The notes: generated by a model not told the origin, from the letters alone. Counted from the first letter of the stretch, positions 37,860 to 47,541 are shown. The stretch: 64,000 nt of DNA from Leucobacter sp. Ag1 (GCF_000980875.1 NZ_LAYO01000110.1:98385-162384), one strand, 5' to 3'. Program-made: numbers and translations.

Positions 37860-38624
37860 TCAGTCGTCCGCTTCGAGCTCGGCCTGGACCTCGGGGGTCA
37901 GGTCGAAGTTCGAGAAGACGTTCTGCACGTCGTCGCTGTCCTCGAGCGCGTCGATCAGACGGAACACCTTGCGCGCGGTGTCGGCATCGATCTCGACCTT
38001 GAGGTTCGGCACGAACTCGGCGTCGGCCGAGTCGTAGTCGATGCCGGCGTCGACCAGCGCGGTGCGGGCGCCCACCAGGTCGGAGGGATCCGTCAGCACT
38101 TCGAAGGACTCGCCGTTGGGGGTCGGGTTGACCTCCTCGGCACCGGCCTCGAGCACAGCGGTCAGCACGTCGTCCTCGGTGGTACCCTCGGCGGGGACCA
38201 CGATGACGCCCCGGCGCGCGAAGTTGTACGCGACGCTGCCGGGATCGGCGAGGGTGCCGCCGTTGCGGCTGAGCGCGGTGCGCACCTCGGCCGCGGCGCG
38301 GTTCTTGTTGTCGGTGAGGCACTCGATCATGAGGGCGACGCCGTTGGGGCCGTAGCCTTCGTACATGATCGTCGTGTACTCGACGGCATCGCCATCGAGA
38401 CCGGCGCCGCGCTTGATCGCGCGATCGATGTTGTCACCGGGGACCGAGTTCTTCTTCGCCTTCTGGACGGCGTCGACGAGGGTCGGGTTGCCCGAGAGGT
38501 CGGCGCCGCCGATGCGCGCGGCGACCTCGATGTTCTTGATGTACTTGGCGAAGGCCTTCGCGCGCCGCGAATCGATGATGGCCTTCTTGTGCTTGGTGGT
38601 CGCCCACTTGGAGTGTCCGGACAC
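37860..38624 (-). CDS. yebC: YebC/PmpR-family protein
   Basis: This 254-residue protein starts [20 protein letters not shown], the family signature, and has [21 protein letters not shown] and the [19 protein letters not shown] segment. YebC proteins have been described as DNA-binding regulators and, more recently, as translation factors easing ribosome stalling at proline runs; which applies here is unknown. The start is GTG with AAGGAG upstream. It is the third gene of a compact thrS–HIT–yebC–ruvC run. Confidence 0.94.
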   Translation of the reverse strand: MSGHSKWATTKHKKAIIDSRRAKAFAKYIKNIEVAARIGGADLSGNPTLVDAVQKAKKNSVPGDNIDRAIKRGAGLDGDAVEYTTIMYEGYGPNGVALMIECLTDNKNRAAAEVRTALSRNGGTLADPGSVAYNFARRGVIVVPAEGTTEDDVLTAVLEAGAEEVNPTPNGESFEVLTDPSDLVGARTALVDAGIDYDSADAEFVPNLKVEIDADTARKVFRLIDALEDSDDVQNVFSNFDLTPEVQAELEADD

Positions 38625-38692
38625 GGGAGCTCCTTCTGTTCTTGGAAGTTGTACGGGTCGAGTGCTGGGTTCCGCCGTCGCGGGGCGACGGC

Positions 38693-39250
38693 CTACGCCT
38701 GTGGTCCAGGGTCCACGGGCCAGGCCGCGGCGACTCGCTCGCGCACGTCGCCGAGCAGCTGCGGCATGGCCTTCGTCTTCGCGATGATCGGGAAGAAGTT
38801 GGCGTCGGACGCCCAGCGCGGCACGATGTGCTGGTGCAGGTGCGCGGCCACACCAGCGCCCGCGATCGCGCCCTGGTTCATGCCGATGTTGAACCCGTCG
38901 CAGCCCATGACCTCGCGCGCGACGCGCATGGCGGTCTGCGTCAGCTCGCCGATCTCGGCGACCTCCTCGACCGTCGTCTCGTCGTAGCCCGACACGTGGC
39001 GGTAGGGGCAGACCAGCATGTGACCCGTGTTGTAGGGGAACAGGTTGAGCAGCACGTAGGCGGAGCGCCCGCGCGCCACGATCAGCGCGTCCTCGTCGCT
39101 GCGGGCGGGGGCCGCGCAGAACGGGCAGTCGGTGTGATCGGGCTGACGGTGGTCGGCCACGTAGACCATGCGGTGCGGGACCCAGAGCCGCTGCAGCTCG
39201 TCGGGATCGCCGACCGCAGCGGTCGAGCTCAGGTCCTCTACTCGGTCCAC
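38693..39250 (-). CDS. HIT-family protein, probable Ap4A phosphorylase (Rv2613c-like)
   Basis: The protein has 185 residues with a zinc-type CPFCAAPA motif and the histidine triad [12 protein letters not shown]. The order thrS–HIT and the N-terminal [12 protein letters not shown] match the mycobacterial diadenosine tetraphosphate phosphorylase Rv2613c. That fits a job in clearing Ap4A made as a by-product by aminoacyl-tRNA synthetases. The probable start is GTG 39250, overlapping the thrS 3' end by 13 nt; the frame continues upstream only as a thrS shadow, and the ribosome site is weak. Confidence 0.88.
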   Translation of the reverse strand: MDRVEDLSSTAAVGDPDELQRLWVPHRMVYVADHRQPDHTDCPFCAAPARSDEDALIVARGRSAYVLLNLFPYNTGHMLVCPYRHVSGYDETTVEEVAEIGELTQTAMRVAREVMGCDGFNIGMNQGAIAGAGVAAHLHQHIVPRWASDANFFPIIAKTKAMPQLLGDVRERVAAAWPVDPGPQA

Positions 39251-41202
39251 GCCGTCGACACCTGCTCGTGGCTCCGGATCGCGCCGACGATCCGCTGGAT
39301 CGCCTCGTCGACGGGCACGCCGTTCATCTGCGTGCCGTCGCGGAAGCGGAAGCTCACGGCGCCGGCCGCACGATCCTCTTCGCCCGCGATGAGCTGGAAG
39401 GGCACCTTCTCCTTGGTGTGGGTGCGGATCTTCTTCGGCATGCGGTCGTCGCTGTGGTCGACCTCGGCGCGCACGCCCTCCTCGCGGAGTCGGGCGACGA
39501 TGCCGTCGAGGTACTCGCCGTACTGCTCGGCGACCGGGATGCCCACGACCTGCATCGGCGCGAGCCACACCGGGAACGCGCCGGCGTAGTGCTCGAGCAG
39601 GATCGCGAAGAAGCGCTCGACCGAGCCGAGCAACGCACGGTGGATCATGACCGGCTGCTTGCGGGTGCCGTCAGCCGCCGTGTATTCGAGTTCGAACAGC
39701 TCGGGCTGGTTGAAGTCGAGCTGCACGGTGGACAGCTGCCAGGTGCGGCCGATCGCATCGCGCGCCTGCACGGAGATCTTGGGGCCATAGAACGCGGCTC
39801 CGCCCGGGTCGGCGACGAGCTCGAGGCCCGACTCCTCGCCCACCTGGCGCAGGGTCTCGGTGGCGATCTCCCACTGCTCGTCGGAGCCCACCGACTTCTC
39901 GGGGTCGCGGGTCGAGAGCTCGAGGTAGAAGTCGTTGAGACCGTATGCGCGCAGCGTCTGGAAGACGAACTCCAGCTGACGCTTGATCTCGTCCTTCACC
40001 TGCTCTTCGGTGACGTAGATGTGCGCGTCGTCCTGCGTGAGGCCGCGCACTCGGGTCAGGCCCGAGAGCGTGCCGCTCTTCTCGTAGCGGTAGACGGTGC
40101 CGAACTCGGCGAGCCGCAGCGGCAGCTCGCGGTAGCTGCGGGCGCGCGAGCGGAAGATCAGGTTATGGAACGGGCAGTTCATGGGCTTCAGGTAGTAATC
40201 CTGACCCTGCTTGACCACGTGCCCGTCGTCGTCGACCACCTCGTCGAGGTGCATCGCCGGGAACATGCCGTCCTTGTACCAGTTGAGGTGCTGGCTGGTC
40301 TCGAACAGCGTGCCCTTGGTGATGTGCGGGCTGTTGACGACCTCGTAGCCGTTCTTCAGCAGCTCCGAGCGCATGAAGTTCTCGATCTCGTGCCGGATGA
40401 TCCCGCCCTTGGGGTGGAACACGGCGAGACCCGATCCGATCTCGTCGGGGAAGCTGAAGAGGTCGAGCTCGACGCCGAGCTTGCGGTGGTCGCGCTTCGC
40501 GGCCTCCTCGAGCCGGGTCTGGTACGCGCGCAGCTCGTCCTTGGTCGGCCAGGCGGTGCCGTAGATGCGCTGCAGCATCGGGTTCTTCTCGCTGCCGCGC
40601 CAGTAGGCGCCGGCCGAACGCATGAGAGCCCAGCCGTTGCCGAGCATGCGAGTGTTCGGCACGTGCGGGCCGCGGCAGAGATCCTTCCAGCAGAGCTCGC
40701 CGGTCTTGGGATCGACGTTGTCGTAGATGGTGAGTTCGGCGCCGCCGACCTCCACGCTCTCGTTGTCGTCGCCGGTGGATCCGCCCTTGAGGCCGATGAG
40801 CTCGAGCTTGTATGGCTCGTTCGCGAGCTCGGCCCGCGCCTCGTCCTCGGTGACGACGCGGCGCACGAAGCGCTGCCCCTGCTTGACGATCTTCTGCATC
40901 TCGGACGAGATCGCCTTCAGATCTTCGGGGGTGAACGGCGTCTTCGGATCGAAGTCGTAGTAGAACCCGTCGGTGATGGGCGGGCCGATGCCCAGCGTGG
41001 TCTCGGGGTTGATGCGCTGCACGGCCTGCGCGAGCACGTGCGCGGCGGAGTGGCGGAGGATGTTCAGTCCGTCGGTGCTCTCGACGGTGATCGGCTCCAC
41101 GGTGTCCGTCTCGGTGACCTCGGTCGCGAGGTCGCGGAGCTCGCCGTTGACGCGCATGGCGACGATCGAACGGTCGGTGAACAGGGAGAAGCCATCTGCC
41201 AC
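39238..41202 (-). CDS. thrS: Threonyl-tRNA synthetase
   Basis: The class II synthetase has 654 residues. It has the editing domain with [11 protein letters not shown] (HxxxH zinc-like motif) and its partner CRGPHVPNT. The catalytic core shows [34 protein letters not shown] and [16 protein letters not shown], and the anticodon-binding domain is at the end. The start is GTG at 41202 with AAGGAG about 9 nt upstream. No T-box sequence was seen in the roughly 100-nt leader. It heads the thrS–HIT–yebC–ruvC run. Confidence 0.96.
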   Translation of the reverse strand: MADGFSLFTDRSIVAMRVNGELRDLATEVTETDTVEPITVESTDGLNILRHSAAHVLAQAVQRINPETTLGIGPPITDGFYYDFDPKTPFTPEDLKAISSEMQKIVKQGQRFVRRVVTEDEARAELANEPYKLELIGLKGGSTGDDNESVEVGGAELTIYDNVDPKTGELCWKDLCRGPHVPNTRMLGNGWALMRSAGAYWRGSEKNPMLQRIYGTAWPTKDELRAYQTRLEEAAKRDHRKLGVELDLFSFPDEIGSGLAVFHPKGGIIRHEIENFMRSELLKNGYEVVNSPHITKGTLFETSQHLNWYKDGMFPAMHLDEVVDDDGHVVKQGQDYYLKPMNCPFHNLIFRSRARSYRELPLRLAEFGTVYRYEKSGTLSGLTRVRGLTQDDAHIYVTEEQVKDEIKRQLEFVFQTLRAYGLNDFYLELSTRDPEKSVGSDEQWEIATETLRQVGEESGLELVADPGGAAFYGPKISVQARDAIGRTWQLSTVQLDFNQPELFELEYTAADGTRKQPVMIHRALLGSVERFFAILLEHYAGAFPVWLAPMQVVGIPVAEQYGEYLDGIVARLREEGVRAEVDHSDDRMPKKIRTHTKEKVPFQLIAGEEDRAAGAVSFRFRDGTQMNGVPVDEAIQRIVGAIRSHEQVSTAWTE

Positions 41203-41306
41203 TGGGGCACACTCCTTCGCAAGCGGGTGCGGATCGGGAACGAACGGCGGCGCCGTTCACCCCACGATCCTACTGGGTCCGCCGCTGGGCGCAGACGATC
41301 GCGGCC

Positions 41307-41591
41307 TCAGTCCCGCGCGCGCCGGGATCCTGCGGCCGGCGCCTCGGCCCGGCGCGATTCCTCCTCCGCGGCCCGCTCCAATGCGGCGTCGGCGCGCTTC
41401 CGCCCCGCCTTCATCCAGACGATGCTGCCGACGAACGGCACGAGCGCGATGAACGCGATCCAGAAGAACAGCTTGATGATGGAGATCACGGCGGTGCACT
41501 GGCCGAGCGAGCGGATCGCGAACAGCGCGACGATGAAGTGCACGATGACGACCGTCCACCAGACCAGCTCGAAGACGAAGTCGGGATCCAT
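41307..41591 (-). CDS. Small membrane protein, PLDc_N-like
   Basis: This 94-residue protein has two hydrophobic helices (residues 7–27 and 34–62). The ending FVGSIVWMKAGRKRA resembles the phospholipase-D N-terminal (PLDc_N) hairpin domain, where W.. and G.. residues close the second helix. A charged tail (ERAAEEESRRAEAP) follows. The ATG at 41591 is 89 nt from the divergent hydrolase start. Function unknown. Confidence 0.75.
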   Translation of the reverse strand: MDPDFVFELVWWTVVIVHFIVALFAIRSLGQCTAVISIIKLFFWIAFIALVPFVGSIVWMKAGRKRADAALERAAEEESRRAEAPAAGSRRARD

Positions 41592-41642
41592 GCCCTCCAG
41601 GCTACGGCACCCGTCACCGCGCTCCGGCTTCCACGCGACGCA

Positions 41643-41679
41643 TTGCTACGCTTCGTAACCACATGTTATGCTTCGTAAC
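41643..41679 (+). promoter_or_regulatory. Promoter with paired 20-bp-spaced repeats for the hydrolase–TetR operon
   Basis: TTGCTA (41643–41648) and TATGCT (41667–41672) form -35 and -10 boxes 18 bp apart. Two identical GCTTCGTAAC copies start at 41650 and 41670, exactly two helical turns apart, and each has partial dyad symmetry (TACG-CTT-CGTA; TGTTA-N7-TAACA). Their overlap with the promoter makes them a good operator for the TetR protein encoded second in the operon. Confidence 0.7.
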
Positions 41680-42495
41680 ATGAATGAATCTCTCATCGAA
41701 GTCGAGCGACCCGACGGGCGCATCGCCGTCGAGGTCAGCGGGCGCGGCCCGTTGGTGCTGTGCGTTCCCGGGATGGGCGAGAATCGCGCGTCGTTCCGCC
41801 ACCTCGTCCCACTGCTCGCGGACGCCGGGTACCGCGTCGCCGTCATGGACCTGCGCGGGCACGGCGACAGCTCCGCCGAGTTCTCGAGCTACGACGATCC
41901 CGCCACCGCGGGCGATCTGCTCGCGGTGGTCGACGCGCTCGATTCCGGCCCGGCGACCATCATCGGCAACTCCATGGGGGCCGCGGCCGCGGTCATCGCC
42001 GCCGCGGATCGCCCCGAGTCGATCGCGAGGCTGGTCCTCATCGGCCCGTTCGTGCGCGACCACGGCCCGGCCGGCCTGCGCACGCTTATGCGCCTGATGC
42101 TGCTGCGCCCCTGGGGTCCGGCGGTGTGGCGCGGGTACGCGAGCTCGCTGTTCGGAGGGATCCGCCCCGATGATCACGAAGAGCAGTTCGGTCGCACCAT
42201 GGCGCTGCTCCGACGACCGGGGCGCTGGCGCGCCTTCCAGTCCACCGTGCGCGAGGTCACCCACGCTCCGGCGGAGGCGGCGCTCCCCCGCGTCCACGCG
42301 CCCGCACTCGTGATCATGGGCTCGCGGGACCGGGACTTCCCCGATCCCGAGGCCGAAGCGCGGTGGATCGCCGACGCCCTCCAGGGCGAGCACCGCATGA
42401 TCTCGGGAGCCGGGCACTACCCGATGGCCGAGCAGGCGGACGCCGTCTTCGCCGAGCTGCGCGGCTTCCTGAGCGAGGAGGCCTCGCATGGCTGA
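41680..42495 (+). CDS. Alpha/beta hydrolase
   Basis: This alpha/beta hydrolase has 271 residues. The fold is shown by LVLCVPGMGENRASFRHL (oxyanion strand), the nucleophile elbow GNSMGAA, the acid strand ALVIMGSRDRDFP, and the catalytic His in SGAGHYPMAEQ. The substrate is unknown. The start is probably the ATG at 41680: a TATGCT box ends 7 bases before it and there is no Shine-Dalgarno, so translation is likely leaderless; an ATG at 41668 lies within the -10 box itself. The gene overlaps the downstream TetR gene by 8 nt. Confidence 0.88.
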   Translation: MNESLIEVERPDGRIAVEVSGRGPLVLCVPGMGENRASFRHLVPLLADAGYRVAVMDLRGHGDSSAEFSSYDDPATAGDLLAVVDALDSGPATIIGNSMGAAAAVIAAADRPESIARLVLIGPFVRDHGPAGLRTLMRLMLLRPWGPAVWRGYASSLFGGIRPDDHEEQFGRTMALLRRPGRWRAFQSTVREVTHAPAEAALPRVHAPALVIMGSRDRDFPDPEAEARWIADALQGEHRMISGAGHYPMAEQADAVFAELRGFLSEEASHG

Positions 42496-43054
42496 GCGCC
42501 TCAACCGTGGCGCCGTCGTCGCCCGTGCCTCGGAGCTCGTCGACGAGATCGGGCTCGATTCGCTCACGATCACCAAGCTCGGGCGCGCCCTCGGCATCGC
42601 CCCTCCCGGCGTCTACCGCCACGTCGCGGACCTCGACGATCTGCGCAGCGCCATCGCGCAGCTGGCGGCGCACGACCTCGCCGTCGTGCTCACCGCGGCC
42701 GGGTCCGGTCGCTCCGGCTCGGCCGCCCTGCACGGGATCGCCGACGGGTTGCGCCGCTGGGCCGAGCAGCACCCCGGGCGCCACGCCGCACTGCAGATCG
42801 CGCCCGAACCGGATGATGCGGACGGGCAGGCGGCTGCGGAGCGGCTGGTCCGCGCGATCGCCGACGCCCTGCGCGAGTACGAGCTGGCGGGCGACGACCT
42901 GACCGACGCGATCCGATTCGTCCGCAGCACCGTGCACGGCTTCGTCGCGCTGGAGCTCGGCGGCGGGTTCAAGCAGGCCCGCGATCTCGACGCCACCTTC
43001 GATCGCATCGTGGGCGCGCTCGACGGCGCGCTGCGCTCGTGGGGCGGCCGCTGA
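42488..43054 (+). CDS. TetR-family regulator, probable autorepressor
   Basis: The 188-residue regulator has an N-terminal HTH in the form VDEIGLDSLTITKLGRALGIAPPGVYRHVADLDDL, taken as residues about 18–52. The C-terminal part (TVHGFVALELGGGF) is the WHG/TetR_C pattern. It overlaps the hydrolase gene by 8 nt, so both are made together. The operon promoter carries two repeated operator-like sites, and autorepression relieved by a hydrolase substrate is the natural model (inference). Confidence 0.88.
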   Translation: MAERLNRGAVVARASELVDEIGLDSLTITKLGRALGIAPPGVYRHVADLDDLRSAIAQLAAHDLAVVLTAAGSGRSGSAALHGIADGLRRWAEQHPGRHAALQIAPEPDDADGQAAAERLVRAIADALREYELAGDDLTDAIRFVRSTVHGFVALELGGGFKQARDLDATFDRIVGALDGALRSWGGR

Positions 43055-43079
43055 TCCCGGCCCTCGCCGAGCGCTGCGC

Positions 43080-43547
43080 TCAGCCGTAGATCATGCAGGT
43101 CTCGGTCCCGTGCGCGACGACGCGCCCCCGCTCGTCGGTGATCGTCCCCTCCGCGAACGCGGTGGAGCGGCCGAGGTGGACCACGGTGCCGGTCGCGCGG
43201 AGCACGCTGCCGTCGGTGGGGACGGTTCTGAGGAAGTTGATCTTCATCTCCAGCGTTCCGTAGCGGACTCCGGCGCCGAGCCGGGAATGCACGGCGCACG
43301 CCATCGCGGAATCGAGGACCGTCGCGTAGATGCCGCCGTGCAGGGATCCGAGCGGGTTCGCGTACTCGGGGCGTGCGGCGATCACGAACGTCGCCCGGCC
43401 CTCCTCGACGGCCTCGAGCTCCATGCCGAGGAACCGGCCGATGCTGGGACCGTGCTCCGGTGAATCGCGGACCGCGCGCAGCACCTCCAGGCCGGTCATG
43501 GTCGCGGGATCGGGCGGGGTCGATCCCGCGTCGGTGCGGTGCGTCAT
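43080..43547 (-). CDS. PaaI-type hotdog thioesterase
   Basis: This 155-residue single hotdog domain has the catalytic-loop pattern NPLGSLHGGIYATVLDSAMACA (family N..G.xHGG...L.D.A), and GTLEMKINFLRTVPTDGSVL for the second strand set. It probably hydrolyses acyl-CoA thioesters, perhaps aromatic ones. The ATG at 43547 starts MTHRTDAGS. It converges on the TetR gene with 25 bp between the stops. Confidence 0.88.
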   Translation of the reverse strand: MTHRTDAGSTPPDPATMTGLEVLRAVRDSPEHGPSIGRFLGMELEAVEEGRATFVIAARPEYANPLGSLHGGIYATVLDSAMACAVHSRLGAGVRYGTLEMKINFLRTVPTDGSVLRATGTVVHLGRSTAFAEGTITDERGRVVAHGTETCMIYG

Positions 43548-43712
43548 CCTGAGCCTGCTCTCTGCGTCGAGGGTCCCGATCCGGCCACCCTATCCGCACC
43601 CCGCGGCCCACCCGCTTCGCGCCCACCGTTCGAATCGGCCAGACTGGAGAACGCCCGACCGCGCAGCAGAGGATCGTCGCGCGGATCCCGTTCCCTCCCC
43701 GAAGGAAGTCGC

Positions 43713-44387
43713 ATGCGTCTCCGTCTCGCCGCCCTGCCCCCGATCGCGGCCCTGCTCGTCGGACTCGCCGCCTGCAGCGCAGCCCCCGACGAATCGACGT
43801 CCGCCGCCTCGCAGCCGGCCGCACCGACCACCGCATCCGCCTGCGCCTACACAAGCGACGGTTCGGCCGCGAAGCCGGTGACCCCGCCGCCCGCGGAACC
43901 GAAGACGGCGAAGGCCGCGACGCTGAAGACCTCCGCAGGGGAACTGACCATCGCGCTCGACGGCGAGCAGGCACCCTGCACGGTGAGCAGCTTCGTCTCG
44001 CTGATCTCGCAGCAGTACTTCGACCAGACCGCCTGCCACCGGCTCACCACGAGCGGCATCTACGTGCTCCAGTGCGGCGACCCGACCGGTACCGGACGCG
44101 GCGGCCCCGGCTACACCTTCGCCGACGAGACCGCACCCGGCATGAGCTACCCCGCGGGAACCGTCGCCATGGCGAACGCCGGACCCGACACCAACGGTTC
44201 GCAGTTCTTCCTCGTGTACGACGACAGCACGAGCCTCCCGCCGAACTACACCGTGTTCGGGCACCTCGACAACGCGAGCCTCGCAGCGGTCCGCGCGGTC
44301 GCGAAGCAGGGCGTCGAGGGCGGCGGCCCCGACGGAGCTCCCGCGCAGAAGGTCACGATCCTGTCGGCGTCCACGACCGGCGAGTAA
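43713..44387 (+). CDS. Lipoprotein cyclophilin-type peptidyl-prolyl isomerase
   Basis: The product (224 residues) has a signal peptide ending in LAAC, with lipidated Cys 21, then a Ser/Ala/Pro-rich linker and a cyclophilin domain. Domain landmarks are TVSSFVSLISQQYFDQTACHRL, LQCGDPTGTGRGGPGYTF, GTVAMANAGPDTNGSQFFL and YTVFGHL. It would act on exported proteins at the outer membrane face. AAGGAAG precedes the ATG; the frame is open upstream but lacks a signal sequence there. Confidence 0.92.
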   Translation: MRLRLAALPPIAALLVGLAACSAAPDESTSAASQPAAPTTASACAYTSDGSAAKPVTPPPAEPKTAKAATLKTSAGELTIALDGEQAPCTVSSFVSLISQQYFDQTACHRLTTSGIYVLQCGDPTGTGRGGPGYTFADETAPGMSYPAGTVAMANAGPDTNGSQFFLVYDDSTSLPPNYTVFGHLDNASLAAVRAVAKQGVEGGGPDGAPAQKVTILSASTTGE

Positions 44388-44401
44388 CGGGCGCCGAGCC
44401 G

Positions 44402-45553
44402 ATGACCAGCCCAACGCTTCCGACGCGCCTCTTCGAGGCGCTCGCGCGCGGCGAGCAGGATCCGATCGTCCGTGATCTCGCCTCGGCGCTGGGTGAAGAA
44501 CCGGTCGAGACGCTGGAACGTTCGATCGGTGTTCCCCCGATCCGCTCGAAGCACCTGCGATTCGCCTCGGGCGGCGAGCTCGTGTTCCACGACGGTGCGC
44601 TCGCCGCAGTGCTCCTCCATCTCGTGCCGACTCCGATCGCGCCCCGGGGCCTCCGCCTGCAGGATTGGTTCCCCGGCCTCGACAACGATTCCGATCTCGA
44701 CCGATTCAAGGCGGTCATCGGCCCGAACTGGCGGTTCGCGAGCGGCGGTTCCCGATACTTCCCCGTCGCCGACGGCTTCGTTCGACTCACCGTGCGCTCC
44801 GGGCTCCTCGCCGGCGTGGTGGTATCCGCGGAGGACCCGAAGCTGATCTGCCGCCCCGAGGACGACACCTGCGAGACCTGCGCGGATCTCCCGGTGCTCC
44901 GGCCCAACGGCTCCCTCGACGTCACGGCCACAATCGAGGTGCTCCGTACCGCGGTCGCCGACCGGAGACTCAGGGAGGACTCCTCCCGGATCACGCTCGC
45001 GGACCTGGCGCTGCTGCACGATTCGGGGCTCGGTGCCCCCGCGGAGAGCCAGGTCTCCTGCCGGAGCTGCGAGCGTGCGCTCTGCCTGGGCCTGCGGCGA
45101 GATGCGGAGCCATTCCTCGTGTACCTGCCGTTCGACGTCGCGTGGCGGCGCCCGGCCCCGGACATCCCGCCCGTCGCGCTGTGGGGAGATGCAGCGCGGA
45201 TCGCCGCGGAACGCGAGGCGATGCGCTATGTCGACCACGAACCGGGACGCTGGTTCCTCGTCGCCCGGCACGGCGAGACCTTCCTCGACGTCCGCACGAG
45301 CGCCGGATCGGTCAGCGACACCTCGGTACTCATCCGGCTCAACGCGAACGAACTCGCCGCGTACGCGTCGGGCGGGCACGAGGCCCTCTCGGAGCTCGCC
45401 GAGCGCATCGATCGGAGCGCTCCGACCTCGGAAGGGTCGCCCTACCGGATCAGGGACCTGTACCGCGGACCGGAAGCTCGCGAGCTCCGCAACGCCGTCT
45501 CTGCCGCGATCGTCGATCGCACGTGGATCGCGGAGCAGCGCCGGGCGCGCTGA
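44402..45553 (+). CDS. Unrecognised protein with two cysteine clusters
   Basis: I do not recognise this 383-residue soluble protein. It carries two Cys groups, C150/C157/C160 and C220/C223/C228, that could each form part of a zinc site. The N-terminal half has DWFPGLDNDSDLDRFKAVIG, and the second half has a W-R-R-P and W-F-L-V-A-R-H-G-E-T-F strand region. It starts 15 nt after the cyclophilin gene. It sits with two other unknown genes on the opposite strand; size and composition recall immunity or sensor proteins, but this is only an impression. Confidence 0.7.
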   Translation: MTSPTLPTRLFEALARGEQDPIVRDLASALGEEPVETLERSIGVPPIRSKHLRFASGGELVFHDGALAAVLLHLVPTPIAPRGLRLQDWFPGLDNDSDLDRFKAVIGPNWRFASGGSRYFPVADGFVRLTVRSGLLAGVVVSAEDPKLICRPEDDTCETCADLPVLRPNGSLDVTATIEVLRTAVADRRLREDSSRITLADLALLHDSGLGAPAESQVSCRSCERALCLGLRRDAEPFLVYLPFDVAWRRPAPDIPPVALWGDAARIAAEREAMRYVDHEPGRWFLVARHGETFLDVRTSAGSVSDTSVLIRLNANELAAYASGGHEALSELAERIDRSAPTSEGSPYRIRDLYRGPEARELRNAVSAAIVDRTWIAEQRRAR

Positions 45554-45571
45554 GACGCTCGAACGGTGCGC

Positions 45572-46165
45572 TCAGGCCTCCGCTTCGATATCGGCCCCGT
45601 CGATAGGCCACACCCAGCTCGCGTCAGCGGCCTCCTGCTCGCGGAGCATGCTGCGCGCTCGGGATATCTCGCGCTTGGTGGTCGGCGCCAAGACCGACTG
45701 CGGGAACCACTTCCCGGGCAGGGCGTGCAGCGCGAGCGTCTCGATCGCGCCTCCGGGATCGATCGAGCGGATCACCAGTACGACGAGCCCGCCGATCCGC
45801 CACCACGGCGGTCTCACTGCGGCCGGCAGCAGGGGCCCTGCCTCACGGAGCCTGAGCCCGTACCCCGCGTCGAGGTCGAGCTGCGGCTCGGCGTGGAAGA
45901 AATCGCCGCCGTACCGGTGGACGCAGTACCTGCGCAGCCGGTCGGCGTCATCGGCCAGCGTTCCCGGATCGCCGGGCGTCCCCTCGTCCACCGGAGCTCC
46001 CGCGAGCGGGAAGATGGCGTATCGTCCACGATCGATCACCGTGAAGCCGAGATCCGCCCAGTTCGGAGTCCGCCACTCGGGTTCTCCCTCGAGCGACCGC
46101 AGGATCGCCGTCGCCGCCGAGGCGCGCAGCACCGACCGGGGCTCCGTGCCCTCCTCCTGACTCAT
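45572..46165 (-). CDS. Unrecognised 197-residue protein
   Basis: No family is recognised. The ATG at 46165 is 12 nt after the stop of the upstream LRR-like gene, so both are probably co-transcribed. It contains a Trp-rich N-terminal part (EPEWRTPNWADLGF), a hydrophobic central segment (RIGGLVVLVIRSI, a strand rather than a membrane helix) and LHALPGKWFPQSVLAPT. No signal peptide. It converges with the two-cysteine-cluster gene. Confidence 0.65.
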   Translation of the reverse strand: MSQEEGTEPRSVLRASAATAILRSLEGEPEWRTPNWADLGFTVIDRGRYAIFPLAGAPVDEGTPGDPGTLADDADRLRRYCVHRYGGDFFHAEPQLDLDAGYGLRLREAGPLLPAAVRPPWWRIGGLVVLVIRSIDPGGAIETLALHALPGKWFPQSVLAPTTKREISRARSMLREQEAADASWVWPIDGADIEAEA

Positions 46166-46177
46166 CGCCGTGCCGCC

Positions 46178-47392
46178 TCATCCGGCGTTCTGTGCCGGCC
46201 GGAGCCGAACGAATCCGTTGGCTTCCTCGACGAGGACGTCGCCGGGCGCATTCGCGACGAGCTCCGGCACCCAGCGCTCGTGGCGGTAGAGCACGACCGT
46301 CACGCCGTTCCGTGCGAGGTCGAGCGCGGTGCCCGCGAGTCCGGCGTGGGTCTCGTTCCCACCGCTGAGCTTCAGCCCCGCGAGACGCGTCATTTCGCGC
46401 AGGAAGGAACCATCCGCACCGTCGAGCGCCAGATACAGCTGCTCGATCGGCGTCCGCGTCAGCACAGTCAGGTCGGCCCCGCGCGTACTTCCGATGAGTT
46501 CCAGGTGCGCCAGCCGGGGAAGGCCTACGATCGCGTCGATGCTGGCTAGGCCCGCGTCTTCGAGCGCGTGCACCCGGAGCCGTTCGAGGCCTCGGCACTC
46601 CGCGAGCGGCGAGAGATCGGCGGGCTTCGCGAGGATCACGTCGAGTGCGAGCAGCCCGTCGACAGCACCGATGCCCTCGAGATCGGCGCAGACGTCGAGG
46701 CGCAGACCCCTCGCGGCGGGACCGAACATCGTCGCGGCGAACCCACGGCGGTCGAAGCGCCCCCAGGCCCGGTGCAGCTCCGCGAGGTCCGCGTCCGAGT
46801 ACTCGGCCGTCGCGTATTGCCCGAGGACATCGAACGCCTCGGGCGAGGCGATGGATCCGAGTGCGCGCAGCGCGCTTCGCCGCGCCGCCGCACGCTGCCC
46901 AGGGTACGGGGCGAACATCTTCGCGTCGACGTCGGGGTGCGCGGCGATCCACTTCGCGACCTCCGACACCTTCGCCGGGAGCTGCGGGACTCCCGCTGCA
47001 GCGTCCACCGGCACCGGAGCGGGTGCGGCGTCCGCCGCGGCGAGCAGCTTGGCGTGCTTCGCCGCGGCGCGTCGGATGCTCGCGATCTTTTGCGCCTGAT
47101 TGGAGACCGTGTCGGCCGGCACACGGCCGAGCACCGAGACGTCTGCCCGTGCCGCCAGCGCGATCAGCGCCCAGGTCTCACGGATGTCCATCTGCGCGGC
47201 GGTCTCCGCGAAGTCCTCGTCGAACCAGCGCAGTGCAGCCTGCTCAAGCGACGGGTCGCTCGGCCGCTTCGCGATGCCCGCGATCGCATTGGGCAGGTTC
47301 GAATACGCGGCGAACTTCGCGAGCAGCTGCTCGGCGGCCGAAGCCCCCAGTGCTTCGACGAGCGCTTTCGGTGGGGGTGCGGTGTCGGGCAT
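46178..47392 (-). CDS. Leucine-rich-repeat-like protein with helical N-terminal half
   Basis: The predicted product has 404 residues. Its first ~230 residues are helical and Ala-rich, with HEAT-like repeats (SALRALGSIASPEAFDVLGQ). From about 240 on, irregular leucine-rich repeats appear: GLRLDVCADLEGI, DLSPLAECRGLERLRVHAL, IVGLPRLAHLELIGS and EMTRLAGLKLSGG. Such repeats bind proteins. No catalytic motif is visible. The start ATG at 47392 has GGAGAA upstream. Resembles LRR proteins that accompany toxin/immunity or WGR-type gene sets, but no such partner is seen here. Confidence 0.7.
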   Translation of the reverse strand: MPDTAPPPKALVEALGASAAEQLLAKFAAYSNLPNAIAGIAKRPSDPSLEQAALRWFDEDFAETAAQMDIRETWALIALAARADVSVLGRVPADTVSNQAQKIASIRRAAAKHAKLLAAADAAPAPVPVDAAAGVPQLPAKVSEVAKWIAAHPDVDAKMFAPYPGQRAAARRSALRALGSIASPEAFDVLGQYATAEYSDADLAELHRAWGRFDRRGFAATMFGPAARGLRLDVCADLEGIGAVDGLLALDVILAKPADLSPLAECRGLERLRVHALEDAGLASIDAIVGLPRLAHLELIGSTRGADLTVLTRTPIEQLYLALDGADGSFLREMTRLAGLKLSGGNETHAGLAGTALDLARNGVTVVLYRHERWVPELVANAPGDVLVEEANGFVRLRPAQNAG

Positions 47393-47541
47393 GCGGTTCT
47401 CCGGTCCGGGGTGACGGCTGCATCCGCTGCCGGCGACCGTCCGCGACGACGCTCGCGCGATCATCCTATGCGAGCCGGGTCGGGGCCCCGCGGCACGTTC
47501 GGGCACGATGCGTCTCCGATCTCGGAGAGCCCGTTCGCGCG

